This document shows positions 1 through 5,288 of a stretch of DNA of 5,494 nucleotides, one piece after another (the stretch's first letter is position 1; every line of letters begins with the position of its first letter). The DNA lies in contig JBDTRY010000253.1 in the NCBI GenBank assembly GCA_039931435.1, forward strand, positions 1 through 5,494. The letters are read 5' to 3'. The translations under genes were made by a program, and so were the position numbers. The DNA comes from JBDTRY01 sp039931435 (lineage in GTDB: Bacteria > Acidobacteriota > Thermoanaerobaculia > Gp7-AA8). The notes below the pieces were generated by a model. That model ran no database searches. It worked only from the letters and a program-made list of their open reading frames with translations, and was not told the DNA's origin.

Positions 1-289
1 CTTTGTTGGAAAACGACTCCTCGCGCATGACGTGACACCAGTGGCAGCTCGAGTAGCCGATGGAAAGAAAAACGGGTTTGTTCTCTTCGCGCGCCTTGCG
101 GAAGGCCTCCTCACCCCAGGGAAGCCATGCCACAGGATCGCTCGCGTGCTGAAGCAGGTACGGACTCTTCTCCCGGGCGAGCTGATTGAGGGAGTTCTTC
201 GGCGGACGCTCGTTCGGAGATGTTGTAACGGCGGCGAGAACCGTCGTGCTGCAGGCCAGAAGTCCGGCAAGAATCGAGCTGCGCCACAT
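1..289 (-). CDS. Exported DUF255 thioredoxin-like protein (YyaL/SPATA20 family), N-terminal part only
   Basis: Reading the minus strand from an ATG at 289 gives 96 codons that stay open to the left edge, so the gene is cut by the window. Residues 1-20 look like a Sec signal peptide: a short basic start (MWRSS), a hydrophobic core and a cleavage site near VLAA. The mature part carries the hallmarks of the DUF255 N-terminal thioredoxin-like domain: NQLAREKSPYLLQHASDPV at 35-53, then WLPWGEEAF, KPVFLSIGYSSCHWCHVM at 71-88 with the C82-H-W-C85 redox motif, and EESF. Full-length family members are usually long, with a glycosidase-like helical domain after the thioredoxin fold. Their precise function is unsettled, although a redox or cofactor role is inferred. 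The signal peptide suggests a periplasmic version. I see no Shine-Dalgarno motif before the ATG; an in-frame TTG at 301-299 is a less likely alternative start. A lipobox reading (LLAC, residues 10-13) is possible but weak. Confidence 0.9.
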   Translation of the reverse strand, partial: MWRSSILAGLLACSTTVLAAVTTSPNERPPKNSLNQLAREKSPYLLQHASDPVAWLPWGEEAFRKAREENKPVFLSIGYSSCHWCHVMREESFSNK

Positions 290-481
290 CGCTGATGGCA
301 AGACGATTGGCCGGCAATTCTATTCCAGTTCGGGGCTGGGGCAGGCGGGAGGCTCTGCAATGACAACGCGTTCCAAGAGAGATCGCGCACGATCGTCGAG
401 TCATTCGAGAGGTCAGGCGTCAGATTGGTTCGCCGTTTGCGATAGCGTATTCAGCTGTTCATTCGATCCCGGAGGCCTAAG
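290..481. promoter_or_regulatory. Divergent intergenic region between the DUF255 gene and the secreted-protein gene
   Basis: The two flanking genes point away from each other, so both promoters should lie in these 192 bases. On the minus strand a TAGAAT hexamer (plus-strand ATTCTA at 317-322) would suit a -10 box for the DUF255 gene, but no convincing -35 box lies about 17 bases upstream. On the plus strand TTGGTT at 425-430 and TATTCA at 448-453 are 17 bases apart but match consensus poorly. A small perfect hairpin, GATCG-cgca-CGATC, lies at 381-394 and could be an operator half-site pair or chance. No coding region is convincing here. Confidence 0.4.
471..475 (+). promoter_or_regulatory. 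Strong Shine-Dalgarno site (GGAGG) fixing a GTG start
   Basis: GGAGG lies six bases before the GTG at 482-484. No in-frame ATG nearby gives a better signal peptide, so this site decides that the downstream secreted-protein gene starts with GTG. Confidence 0.85.
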
Positions 482-1465
482 GTGAAAAGAAACAAACAGT
501 TGGCGGTGAACTTTACTGTAGCGCTCGCAGTCACAGCACTTACCGGAGCGTCCGCTTTTGCGGAATCACGTCCTCGAAATGAGACGCACTCGCGAGGAGG
601 GGGTCACGGCGCGATTCAACGCAGCGCTCCCGCCGGGCGCTCTCAGGCGAATCGCGGCAACGGATCACGAAACGATTCAAACGGCCGTCGTTCGGAGGTC
701 GGCAGGAGCAGCCCTCAGGGAAATCGCGATGAGGTCCGGACGCCGGACCGCAACGGGTCGCGCAGCCGCATCGATGTCCGCCAGCGCGACGATGCCCGCC
801 AGCGCGACGATGCCCGCCAGCGCGACGATGCCCGGGTCGACAGCTCGCGCGGAGATACGCGGAACGGCGGTCGCAGCGGCATCAACGATGGAAGTCGTGG
901 AAACAACCGCGGCGACGGCAACTGGAACAACCGTTCCGGCGGATCGCGAAACAATGACGGTTGGCGGGGCGGTTCCCACGGCCGGTATTCGGGCGGTGGC
1001 TCCCACGGCAATCGTCAGCATTACTATGCACACGGTCGCATATCCCGGATCAACCGATACGGCGGCGGATTCAGGATCTGGGTCATCGGCGCGCCCTATC
1101 CGTTCTTCGTCCCCGAGGCCTATTACTACCGGAACCATTTCCGTGTTGGGATCTCCATCGGACTCGGTGGGTATTACAACCCGCTCGGCTACTACGACTA
1201 CTACGACGGTTACGACAACGGCTATTACAGCGGCCGTAGTTACTCGGCGGGCGACCTCCGCGGGGTCGTTGAAAGTGTCGACTACAGGCGGGGTACGTTT
1301 GTCATCCGCAATGAGGCCAGCGGAAGTTTCGTCACAGTGGAAATGCGCGACCGAGGCGAGGATATCCGTCCTGGCGATTACGTCGAGGTCTCCGGGGATT
1401 GGACTCGTTCCGGCTACTTCGTAGCCTACGGCGTCGACCGCATCGACGACTCGTATCGTCGCTGA
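482..1465 (+). CDS. Secreted Arg/Gly/Asn-rich, Tyr-rich protein with C-terminal OB-fold-like domain
   Basis: The product is 327 aa from a GTG start with a good GGAGG site. Residues 1-27 form a clear Sec signal peptide (MKRNKQ, hydrophobic core, cleavage after ASAFA). Residues 28-180 are low-complexity and probably disordered, very rich in Arg, Gly, Asn, Ser and Asp, with RQRDDA repeated three times at 100-117. Residues 181-256 hold an aromatic stretch (YYAHGRISRI, then FRIWVIGAPYPFFVPEAYYY and a Gly/Tyr/Asp-rich run around 228-250). Residues 258-325 (DLRGVVESVD, GTFVIRN, VTVEM, DIRPGDYVEVSG, AYGVDRID) have the strand spacing and the RPGDxVEVSG turn of a small OB-fold domain like those in DUF5666-type bacterial proteins. 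The likely location is the periplasm or cell surface. Its function is unknown; the basic spacer suggests binding to anionic polymer or envelope. It appears monocistronic, with its own terminator directly downstream. The gene is convincing; the domain call is inferred. Confidence 0.85.
   Translation: MKRNKQLAVNFTVALAVTALTGASAFAESRPRNETHSRGGGHGAIQRSAPAGRSQANRGNGSRNDSNGRRSEVGRSSPQGNRDEVRTPDRNGSRSRIDVRQRDDARQRDDARQRDDARVDSSRGDTRNGGRSGINDGSRGNNRGDGNWNNRSGGSRNNDGWRGGSHGRYSGGGSHGNRQHYYAHGRISRINRYGGGFRIWVIGAPYPFFVPEAYYYRNHFRVGISIGLGGYYNPLGYYDYYDGYDNGYYSGRSYSAGDLRGVVESVDYRRGTFVIRNEASGSFVTVEMRDRGEDIRPGDYVEVSGDWTRSGYFVAYGVDRIDDSYRR
779..832 (+). repeat. Three perfect 18-bp tandem repeats inside the secreted-protein gene
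   Basis: The unit CGCCAGCGCGACGATGCC occurs three times without a mismatch at 779-796, 797-814 and 815-832. It encodes RQRDDA each time and keeps the reading frame. Perfect identity including third codon positions points to recent expansion by slippage, so copy number may vary between strains. Confidence 0.95.
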
Positions 1466-1470
1466 AGTGT

Positions 1471-1507
1471 GGGGATGCGGCGGCTGCGTGCTGCCGCATC
1501 CCTGTTT
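1471..1507 (+). terminator. Probable intrinsic terminator of the secreted-protein gene
   Basis: Six bases after the TGA, GGGATGCGGC (1472-1481) pairs perfectly with GCCGCATCCC (1493-1502) across an 11-base loop, followed by the short T-rich tail TGTTT. The stem is strong but the T run is weak. The opposite strand lacks a T run, so it probably serves only the plus-strand gene, although it lies between two convergent genes. Confidence 0.7.
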
Positions 1508-1569
1508 CGCCCCCAACCGGGTTCCCTGGGAATCGCTTCCCCGCTCATCACCGCCCTGTCGCTTCGACC

Positions 1570-2439
1570 TCAGCGAAAAAATTCGTAAAGGGCCGCCGCC
1601 CGATGCTGTCTGACTCTCCGCATTTCCTGGTTATCCAGGAGGTTTGTCGCGCAACCGACAGTCTTGTTGATGTCCAGCAGGACGGCTCGTCCTTCGGCCA
1701 TGACATAGTCGAATTTGCCGAAGTCGAAATGGAGCCGTCGCTGTGCGGCGATGATATCGGGATGCGGTTCCACCGCTTCGGCAATTTCCGTGCTCGGGCC
1801 GTTGACGATTGGATGCCGGCCTTTCAGCCGCATGCACGAGACACGATCCCCGAGAAAGTTCATGATCCGGACGCAATACATTCCCTGATCAATCTCGGCG
1901 AAGTATTTCTGAACGACCAGACCGGAATCGTCGAAGAAGGCTGGGGGCACGTCCGCAAGTCGATCGTAAAGTAGGTACCCATTCGGTGTCTCGAAGCGAT
2001 GGTCCACTCCGGGCCTGGACGACGATCGCCAGCGCCGCCCCATCGCACGCCGACCCGGCGAGGCGGATTCTCGTAGTCTCTCCCGCTCAGGCTGGCCGGC
2101 GTAATTGAGATTCGTCTTCACGATCACTCCGCCGCTCCACCGATCATTCTGCTTGAGAAGGCCCTCACTGAATGTCGATTTACGGATGTCTCGAACGCGG
2201 CCGTTCACTGACGCCGGGTAACGTGCTGCGAACAGCAGGTACTCGTCGGGAACGACGGAGAGGTCCACGTGGACGACGACGACGTCGCCGGGAACGAATC
2301 GGCTCGTGCCAAAGAGGAATACGACCTCGTGCCCATCTTCCCTCCAATGTTCCGCCAGTAACGTGATCACGTAGCGTTGCAGGATTTGTTCGTCATCCGT
2401 TTCGTGCATGAGCACGATGATTCGTCTCGCTGGCTTCAT
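1570..2439 (-). CDS. ATP-grasp-fold protein, probable ATP-dependent ligase of unknown substrate
   Basis: The product is 289 aa, the third gene of a minus-strand operon. Its ATG overlaps the stop of the methyltransferase (ATGA at 2439-2436), and no Shine-Dalgarno precedes it, so translation is probably coupled. The N-terminus (RIIVLMHETDDEQIL, then a DVVVVHVDL strand at 52-60) resembles the pre-ATP-grasp Rossmann-like region. Residues 75-84 (PASVNGRVRD) and the strand GGVIVKTNLNYAG at 103-115 supply a likely nucleotide-binding lysine, K108. VVQKYF (175-180) fits the hinge strand. The C-terminal block, DFGKFDYVMAEG (239-250) followed by LLDINKTVG (254-262), matches the ATP-grasp metal-binding end, with D244, D256 and N258 as likely ligands. 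Family members form amide or thioester bonds through an acyl-phosphate. The segment 118-145 is unusually Arg/Ser-rich. I do not recognise a named subfamily, so the substrate is open; peptide or small-molecule ligation is inferred from the fold only. Confidence 0.75.
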   Translation of the reverse strand: MKPARRIIVLMHETDDEQILQRYVITLLAEHWREDGHEVVFLFGTSRFVPGDVVVVHVDLSVVPDEYLLFAARYPASVNGRVRDIRKSTFSEGLLKQNDRWSGGVIVKTNLNYAGQPERERLRESASPGRRAMGRRWRSSSRPGVDHRFETPNGYLLYDRLADVPPAFFDDSGLVVQKYFAEIDQGMYCVRIMNFLGDRVSCMRLKGRHPIVNGPSTEIAEAVEPHPDIIAAQRRLHFDFGKFDYVMAEGRAVLLDINKTVGCATNLLDNQEMRRVRQHRAAALYEFFR

Positions 2440-3269
2440 CGAGGGGCGGGCCTGCAGGCGAACGTCGGGCAGCGGTCACCGAGTTTGTACGATGGAGTGA
2501 GGCACTGGAGCTCGATAAATCCCTCTTCTGCCAGCAGATTCCTGATCTCGTCAGCCGTCGGAAAGAAGTAGGTGCTTGTTTGATTGCGATAGGCCTCGAT
2601 CGTGGAGATCTGCGCCATTGGCCAGTGGCGGCGAGAGGCGAGCGACTCGGCTCCGGGGCCGTCGCTCGTCCATGAATTCCAGACGTCTCCCGTGCATACG
2701 CCTGTGGCCGAGTTCTGTTGCGCGGCCATCAGCAGGCGTAATTTGAATGCATGAAAACTCCCCGTGGCTTCCTCCATGACGTCGCCATAGATCGACTCCC
2801 GGGTCTCGGACGATTCGGGCTGCACAAAAATTCGAAACACAAAGAGACCGTCTTCCCTGAGAGTTCGACGAAGCGAACGAAGGAGCGCGACATGCTGGTC
2901 CGGATAGCGCAGGACGCCGAAGCAGCCATCGCTGGCGACAAAATCGACAGAGTCGGGCGCCAGAGGAAGCTGCAGCCAATCGGCGCAGATTGCCCGATCC
3001 GGACCGGTGCGGTCGCTCGACCAGACACGTCCGATCATATTCGGAGAAATGTCGATGGCCAGCACGCGCGTTTGGACCGGCCATGGCATCCTTGTGATTT
3101 CCGGGGTGACGCCGAGGATGACAGCCAGATCCGGCTCGCCCGGCCTCAACCAGCGGTCCATCAGGATTTTTCGGGCGGCATCGTCTTCCTGGCTGGGACG
3201 GAGAGGAGATCCGACCAGATCCCATTGCCTGGACTGGTTGACCCAGACATCGGAAGCGTTCCTCACCAT
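2436..3269 (-). CDS. Class I SAM-dependent methyltransferase
   Basis: The product is 277 aa, the middle gene of the operon. The Rossmann-type SAM fold is visible: motif I LAVILGVTPEI at 48-58 (a reduced Gly loop, LGxTPE), the acidic end of strand 2 in VLAIDISPNMI at 69-79 (D73 for the ribose hydroxyls), ADWLQLPLAPDSVDFVASDG at 96-115 (motif II, with the typical LPLAPDSVDFV pattern), and LRRTLREDGLFVFRIF at 133-148. The C-terminal part (YFFPTADEIRNLLAEEGF) is the usual late helix-strand of this fold. The acceptor cannot be read. The gene starts 10 bases after the acyltransferase stop. GGAGG lies only three bases before the ATG at 3269 but six before the GTG that forms the second codon (3266-3264), so the GTG may be the true start. 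The degenerate glycine loop suggests a divergent subfamily. Confidence 0.85.
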   Translation of the reverse strand: MVRNASDVWVNQSRQWDLVGSPLRPSQEDDAARKILMDRWLRPGEPDLAVILGVTPEITRMPWPVQTRVLAIDISPNMIGRVWSSDRTGPDRAICADWLQLPLAPDSVDFVASDGCFGVLRYPDQHVALLRSLRRTLREDGLFVFRIFVQPESSETRESIYGDVMEEATGSFHAFKLRLLMAAQQNSATGVCTGDVWNSWTSDGPGAESLASRRHWPMAQISTIEAYRNQTSTYFFPTADEIRNLLAEEGFIELQCLTPSYKLGDRCPTFACRPAPR

Positions 3270-3272
3270 GCA

Positions 3273-3277
3273 CCTCC
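3273..3277 (-). promoter_or_regulatory. Shine-Dalgarno site of the methyltransferase, in the 10-bp gap after the acyltransferase
   Basis: GGAGG on the minus strand lies in the short gap between the acyltransferase stop (3282-3280) and the methyltransferase start. Its spacing (3 bases to ATG, 6 to the adjacent GTG) favours the GTG by one codon. The acyltransferase TGA also overlaps an ATG that opens a six-codon frame (MNGGAW), probably incidental. Confidence 0.7.
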
Positions 3278-3279
3278 GT

Positions 3280-4245
3280 TCATGCCGGGGTTTGCCTGCC
3301 CGAGCCGGACTGCAGTTCCTTCAGAGGCGACGAGGCCTCCCGGAACGATTGCAGCCTTCGATCCTTCGCCGACCACAGTTCGTTGACCCAGGTCTGCATG
3401 CGCGTGCGGAAATCCAGATCCTCACCGTAATCACCTCCCAGGAGCGATCCGGGAATGGCCTGCTCGGCAACGTGCACCACCACCTCGGAGGTCTTCCCCG
3501 ATAGAAAATCGAAAAATGTCGGCACGCCCTGGGGATAGTGGATGGTCACGTCCACCAGGGAATGAAAGTATTCACCCATGGCGCTCAGCGCCAGGGCAAT
3601 GCCGCCGGCCTTGGGACGGAGCAGGTGATCGTACGGCGACTGGGTGGCGTCATGTTTTCCCTTCGTGAAGCGGGTCCCTTCGAGAAACGTCATCACCGCC
3701 GTGGGAACGAGCGAGAACTTTTCGCAGGCCTGACGGATGGCTTTCAGGTCCTCGCCCCGGCGCTCAGGATGCTCGCGCAGAAACTGTTCGGAGTGGCGTT
3801 TCATGAACGGAAAGTCCAGGGCCCACCAGGCCAGCCCTGCAAAAGGAACCCACATCAACTCCCTCTTCAGAAAAAACTTCAGTACGGGAATGCGGCGGCT
3901 GAAGACTTTCTGCATGACGAAGATGTCCGCCCAGCTCTGATGATTTGCCACGACCAGGTACCAGGCCTTTCGCTGCAGTCCCTCCATTCCGGTGATCTCC
4001 CATCGCACGGTCTGCACCAGTCTCAGCCAACGGTCGTTGTTCGCCGCCCAGACCTCGACGAGAGAGTTCAGCAGCGGATCGATTCGTCGTCGTGCCGAGG
4101 CAATGGGAACGATGAGCTTCAGCACCGCCGGCGGCATCATCAACGAGGCACACATGACGGTGTTCAGTGAGAGCAGGAAAAACGAGACGCAGCCCCTCAG
4201 TACGGGAGGCAGTCCGCCCAGCGGCGCTCTCGGGATGCCGGTCAT
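3280..4245 (-). CDS. YihG-like acyltransferase (PlsC / lysophospholipid acyltransferase superfamily)
   Basis: The product is 321 aa, close to the roughly 310 aa of E. coli YihG, and first gene of the operon. A hydrophobic N-terminal segment at about 15-50 probably anchors it in the inner membrane. The superfamily blocks appear in order: block I VVANHQSWADI at 98-108 (HX4D catalytic pair H102 and D107), the YihG-type stretch FFLKRELMWVPFAGLAWW at 124-141 with DFPFMKR (144-150), HPERRGEDLKAIRQACEKF at 159-177, block III FLEGTRFTKGKH at 187-198 (E189, R192), and block IV PKAGGIALAL at 211-220. These signatures, notably HPERRG and EGTRFT, are very close to YihG, which I recall transfers acyl chains to lysophospholipids. 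Reaction inferred: acyl-CoA or acyl-ACP to a lysophospholipid or related acceptor. The start at 4245 gives a full-length family match but has no clear Shine-Dalgarno. Pairing with a methyltransferase and an ATP-grasp protein is not the usual yihG context. Confidence 0.92.
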   Translation of the reverse strand: MTGIPRAPLGGLPPVLRGCVSFFLLSLNTVMCASLMMPPAVLKLIVPIASARRRIDPLLNSLVEVWAANNDRWLRLVQTVRWEITGMEGLQRKAWYLVVANHQSWADIFVMQKVFSRRIPVLKFFLKRELMWVPFAGLAWWALDFPFMKRHSEQFLREHPERRGEDLKAIRQACEKFSLVPTAVMTFLEGTRFTKGKHDATQSPYDHLLRPKAGGIALALSAMGEYFHSLVDVTIHYPQGVPTFFDFLSGKTSEVVVHVAEQAIPGSLLGGDYGEDLDFRTRMQTWVNELWSAKDRRLQSFREASSPLKELQSGSGRQTPA

Positions 4246-4398
4246 GCCGGCGATTCTCGCACGGGAGGGACGTTCGGCACTTCTAATTGACCAGTACCTG
4301 CTCTTCAGGGGAGTGGAGTGCCTGTCATCCCGAGTGAACCAATAGCGGCAGGGCTGAACCAGAGTGAAGAAACGTCATCTCTAAGTGAGTGCCACTAC

Positions 4399-4413
4399 GC
4401 CCGCGTAGCGGGC
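4399..4413. repeat. REP-like palindrome, copy 1 (GCCCGC-gta-GCGGGC)
   Basis: The bases form a perfect 6-bp stem with a 3-base loop. Upstream bases allow an alternative pairing, CTACGC (4395-4400) with GCGTAG (4403-4408). The same 15 bases recur exactly at 4475-4489. Confidence 0.85.
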
Positions 4414-4429
4414 ACAAGATCGGAAGCCT

Positions 4430-4444
4430 CCGGCTTTCAGCCGG
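4430..4444. repeat. Short hairpin CCGGCT-ttc-AGCCGG between the two palindrome copies
   Basis: A perfect 6-bp stem with a 3-base loop lies between the two GCCCGCGTAGCGGGC copies. An alternative weaker pairing AAGCC (4424-4428) with GGCTT (4432-4436) overlaps it. The GGAAGCC core recurs near the third palindrome at about 4572, suggesting a composite REP-like unit. Confidence 0.7.
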
Positions 4445-4474
4445 GGGTCATGGCGCCGAACTATTGAATGTAGA

Positions 4475-4489
4475 GCCCGCGTAGCGGGC
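4475..4489. repeat. REP-like palindrome, copy 2 (GCCCGC-gta-GCGGGC)
   Basis: An exact 15-base repeat of copy 1, 76 bases further on. With its left flank (from 4472) it shares 16 bases in inverted orientation with 4590-4605, so copies 2 and 3 can pair into a long-range stem. Confidence 0.85.
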
Positions 4490-4589
4490 GACACTTCCAA
4501 ATCACGTCCAAAGAGTCTCGTCGATCAAAATGTCGTGAGGATGAAGAATCAGAACGAACGTTAACCCTGACGGAAGCCGGGATTGCGCT

Positions 4590-4605
4590 CCGCTACGCGG
4601 GCTCT
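4590..4605. repeat. Palindrome copy 3, inverted, ending the response-regulator remnant
   Basis: CCGCTACGCGGGCTCT is the exact reverse complement of 4472-4487. Its internal arm is imperfect (GCTCCGC against GCGGGC). On the minus strand it supplies the TAG that ends the response-regulator fragment. Confidence 0.8.
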
Positions 4606-4679
4606 GGTGAATACACGCCTGTCATCACGAGCGAGTCCCGAACGGCGGGATGATCATCGACGATGGCCAGGCGAATCAC
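4593..4679 (-). pseudogene. Response regulator remnant (NarL/FixJ-type receiver, N-terminus only)
   Basis: A GTG at 4679 overlaps the stop of the kinase remnant (GTGA at 4679-4676) and opens a 28-codon frame beginning MIRLAIVDDHPAVRDSLV. IRLAIVDDHPAVRD is the first strand and acidic pocket (DD) of a NarL-type receiver domain, which normally continues for about 120 residues and then a LuxR-type helix-turn-helix. Here recognisable homology stops after roughly 15-17 residues, where sequence resembling the 4320-4337 repeat begins, and the frame ends in palindrome copy 3. The phosphoryl-accepting aspartate and the DNA-binding domain are missing, so no working regulator is left. Gene order kinase-regulator with overlapping start and stop is the usual arrangement for this family, which supports the reading. 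Confidence 0.8.
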
Positions 4680-5125
4680 GAGGCTTCATCCACGGGCGCA
4701 GAAACGATCACTGTCGTGCCGCGACTCTTCCCGGAAGTGATGCGCAGCGTTCCGCCGATGAGCGCGGCGCGTTCGCGCATCCCTACGATTCCGTGACGTT
4801 CACCCTGTTTTGAGCGCCGGATCATGCCCGTTCCGTCGTCGGCGATCGAAAGCCGCAGCCGTTTTCGGTGGTCTTCCAGTCTGATCGAAGCGCTGTGGGC
4901 TCTGGCATGCTGGCGGATGTTGTTCAGGGCCTCCTCAGTGATGCGGTAGAGCTCTGCTTCGGTGGACAGCGGGAGTGGAGACTTGACCGAGGACTGGAAG
5001 CTGACCCGGATACCGGTTTCGGAGGTGAAGGAACGAGCCAGGGAGGCGAGAGCCTCAGCCAGCGGTTTCCCGGCGGCCATGGCCCCGACGTTCCCCTGCT
5101 TACGAGCCCCCGGATCGCTACTCAC
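4676..5125 (-). pseudogene. Sensor histidine kinase remnant (NarX/DegS type), only the HATPase domain left
   Basis: From a GTG at 5125 the frame gives 149 codons; homology is clear from about the Met at 5080 (MAAGKPLAEALASLARSF). The ATP-binding domain is complete: LYRITEEALNNIRQHARA (N-box, EALNN and H), LRLSIADDGTGM (G1 box), HGIVGMRERAALIGGTL (the GxxGMxERaxxxGG signature of NarL-partner kinases), and SRGTTVIVSAP (G2/GT strand). The dimerisation/phosphoacceptor helix with its histidine (HisKA_3, usually ELHDxxxQ) and any sensor or membrane segments are absent. The frame instead runs back towards a ~128-bp repeat element. This looks like the 3' end of a kinase gene whose front was lost in a rearrangement. 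A free-standing ATPase protein is possible but unlikely, given the truncated partner regulator. No Shine-Dalgarno is seen. Confidence 0.8.
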
Positions 5126-5158
5126 GCCGCTATCGTACTGTAAGGGGTTGCCCCGTGA

Positions 5159-5286
5159 ACCGGTCGGAGCGAGGCCTTCCAGGCGTCTGGACGGGCGGCG
5201 TCCCGCGCCGCCCACCCCCTGGGACGGGGCGGCTGGAAGCCGCCAGGCCAGACGGCAAGGATGCCGTCGCTCCGATGCGCGGGTGT
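5159..5286. repeat. Multi-hairpin repeat element, copy 1 (~128 bp)
   Basis: Ends pair as terminal inverted repeats: TCGGAGCGA (5164-5172) with TCGCTCCGA (5267-5275), and GTCTGG (5185-5190) with CCAGAC (5248-5253). Inside are perfect hairpins: GCCT-tcc-AGGC (5174-5184), GGGCGGCG-tcccg-CGCCGCCC (5193-5213), GGCGGCT-gga-AGCCGCC (5228-5244) and GACGGCA-agga-TGCCGTC (5251-5268). No coding potential is evident. It resembles a REP/MITE-type non-autonomous element able to fold into a branched structure. Confidence 0.9.
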
Positions 5287-5288
5287 TG

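Larger units (their letters stand above)
4246..4592. other. Non-coding stretch upstream of the acyltransferase operon, rich in short palindromes
   Basis: No convincing gene lies here. The operon promoter should lie at about 4250-4330 on the minus strand. TTAGAA (plus-strand TTCTAA, 4281-4286) could be a -10 box but its -35 partner is poor. Between 4320 and 4592 the sequence holds a GTCATCCCGAGTGA-type repeat, two GCCCGCGTAGCGGGC hairpins and a CCGGCT-ttc-AGCCGG hairpin, typical of REP-like intergenic debris. Base composition is less GC-rich around 4497-4565 than in the neighbouring genes. Confidence 0.6.

Noticed and set aside
111..404. Minus-strand 97-codon frame overlapping the DUF255 gene start
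   Set aside because: It is in a different phase from the frame that reads the conserved SPYLLQH and CHWCHVM motifs, and has no features of its own.
558..1424. Long plus-strand frame (288 codons) overlapping the secreted-protein gene in another phase
   Set aside because: Its Ala/Thr/Ser/Arg-rich product is the typical shadow of a GC-rich repetitive gene. The 482-1465 frame has the ribosome site, signal peptide and recognisable C-terminus.
677..1516. Antisense 279-codon frame opposite the secreted-protein gene
   Set aside because: A Val/Ala-rich low-complexity product with no start signal; it also runs through the terminator hairpin and mirrors the sense gene's codons.
1399..1974. Plus-strand 191-codon frame crossing the convergent junction
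   Set aside because: It begins inside the secreted-protein gene, reads through the terminator hairpin and continues antisense to the ATP-grasp gene.
2751..3386. Plus-strand 211-codon frame opposite the methyltransferase
   Set aside because: It lies antisense to a gene with clear SAM-binding motifs, shows no family features and crosses the methyltransferase-acyltransferase junction.
3538..4170. Plus-strand 210-codon frame opposite the acyltransferase
   Set aside because: The minus-strand gene has all four PlsC blocks; the antisense product shows no recognisable motif.
4583..4813. Plus-strand 76-codon frame antisense to the kinase remnant
   Set aside because: It lies opposite clear HATPase and receiver coding sequence, is Arg-rich and has no ribosome site.
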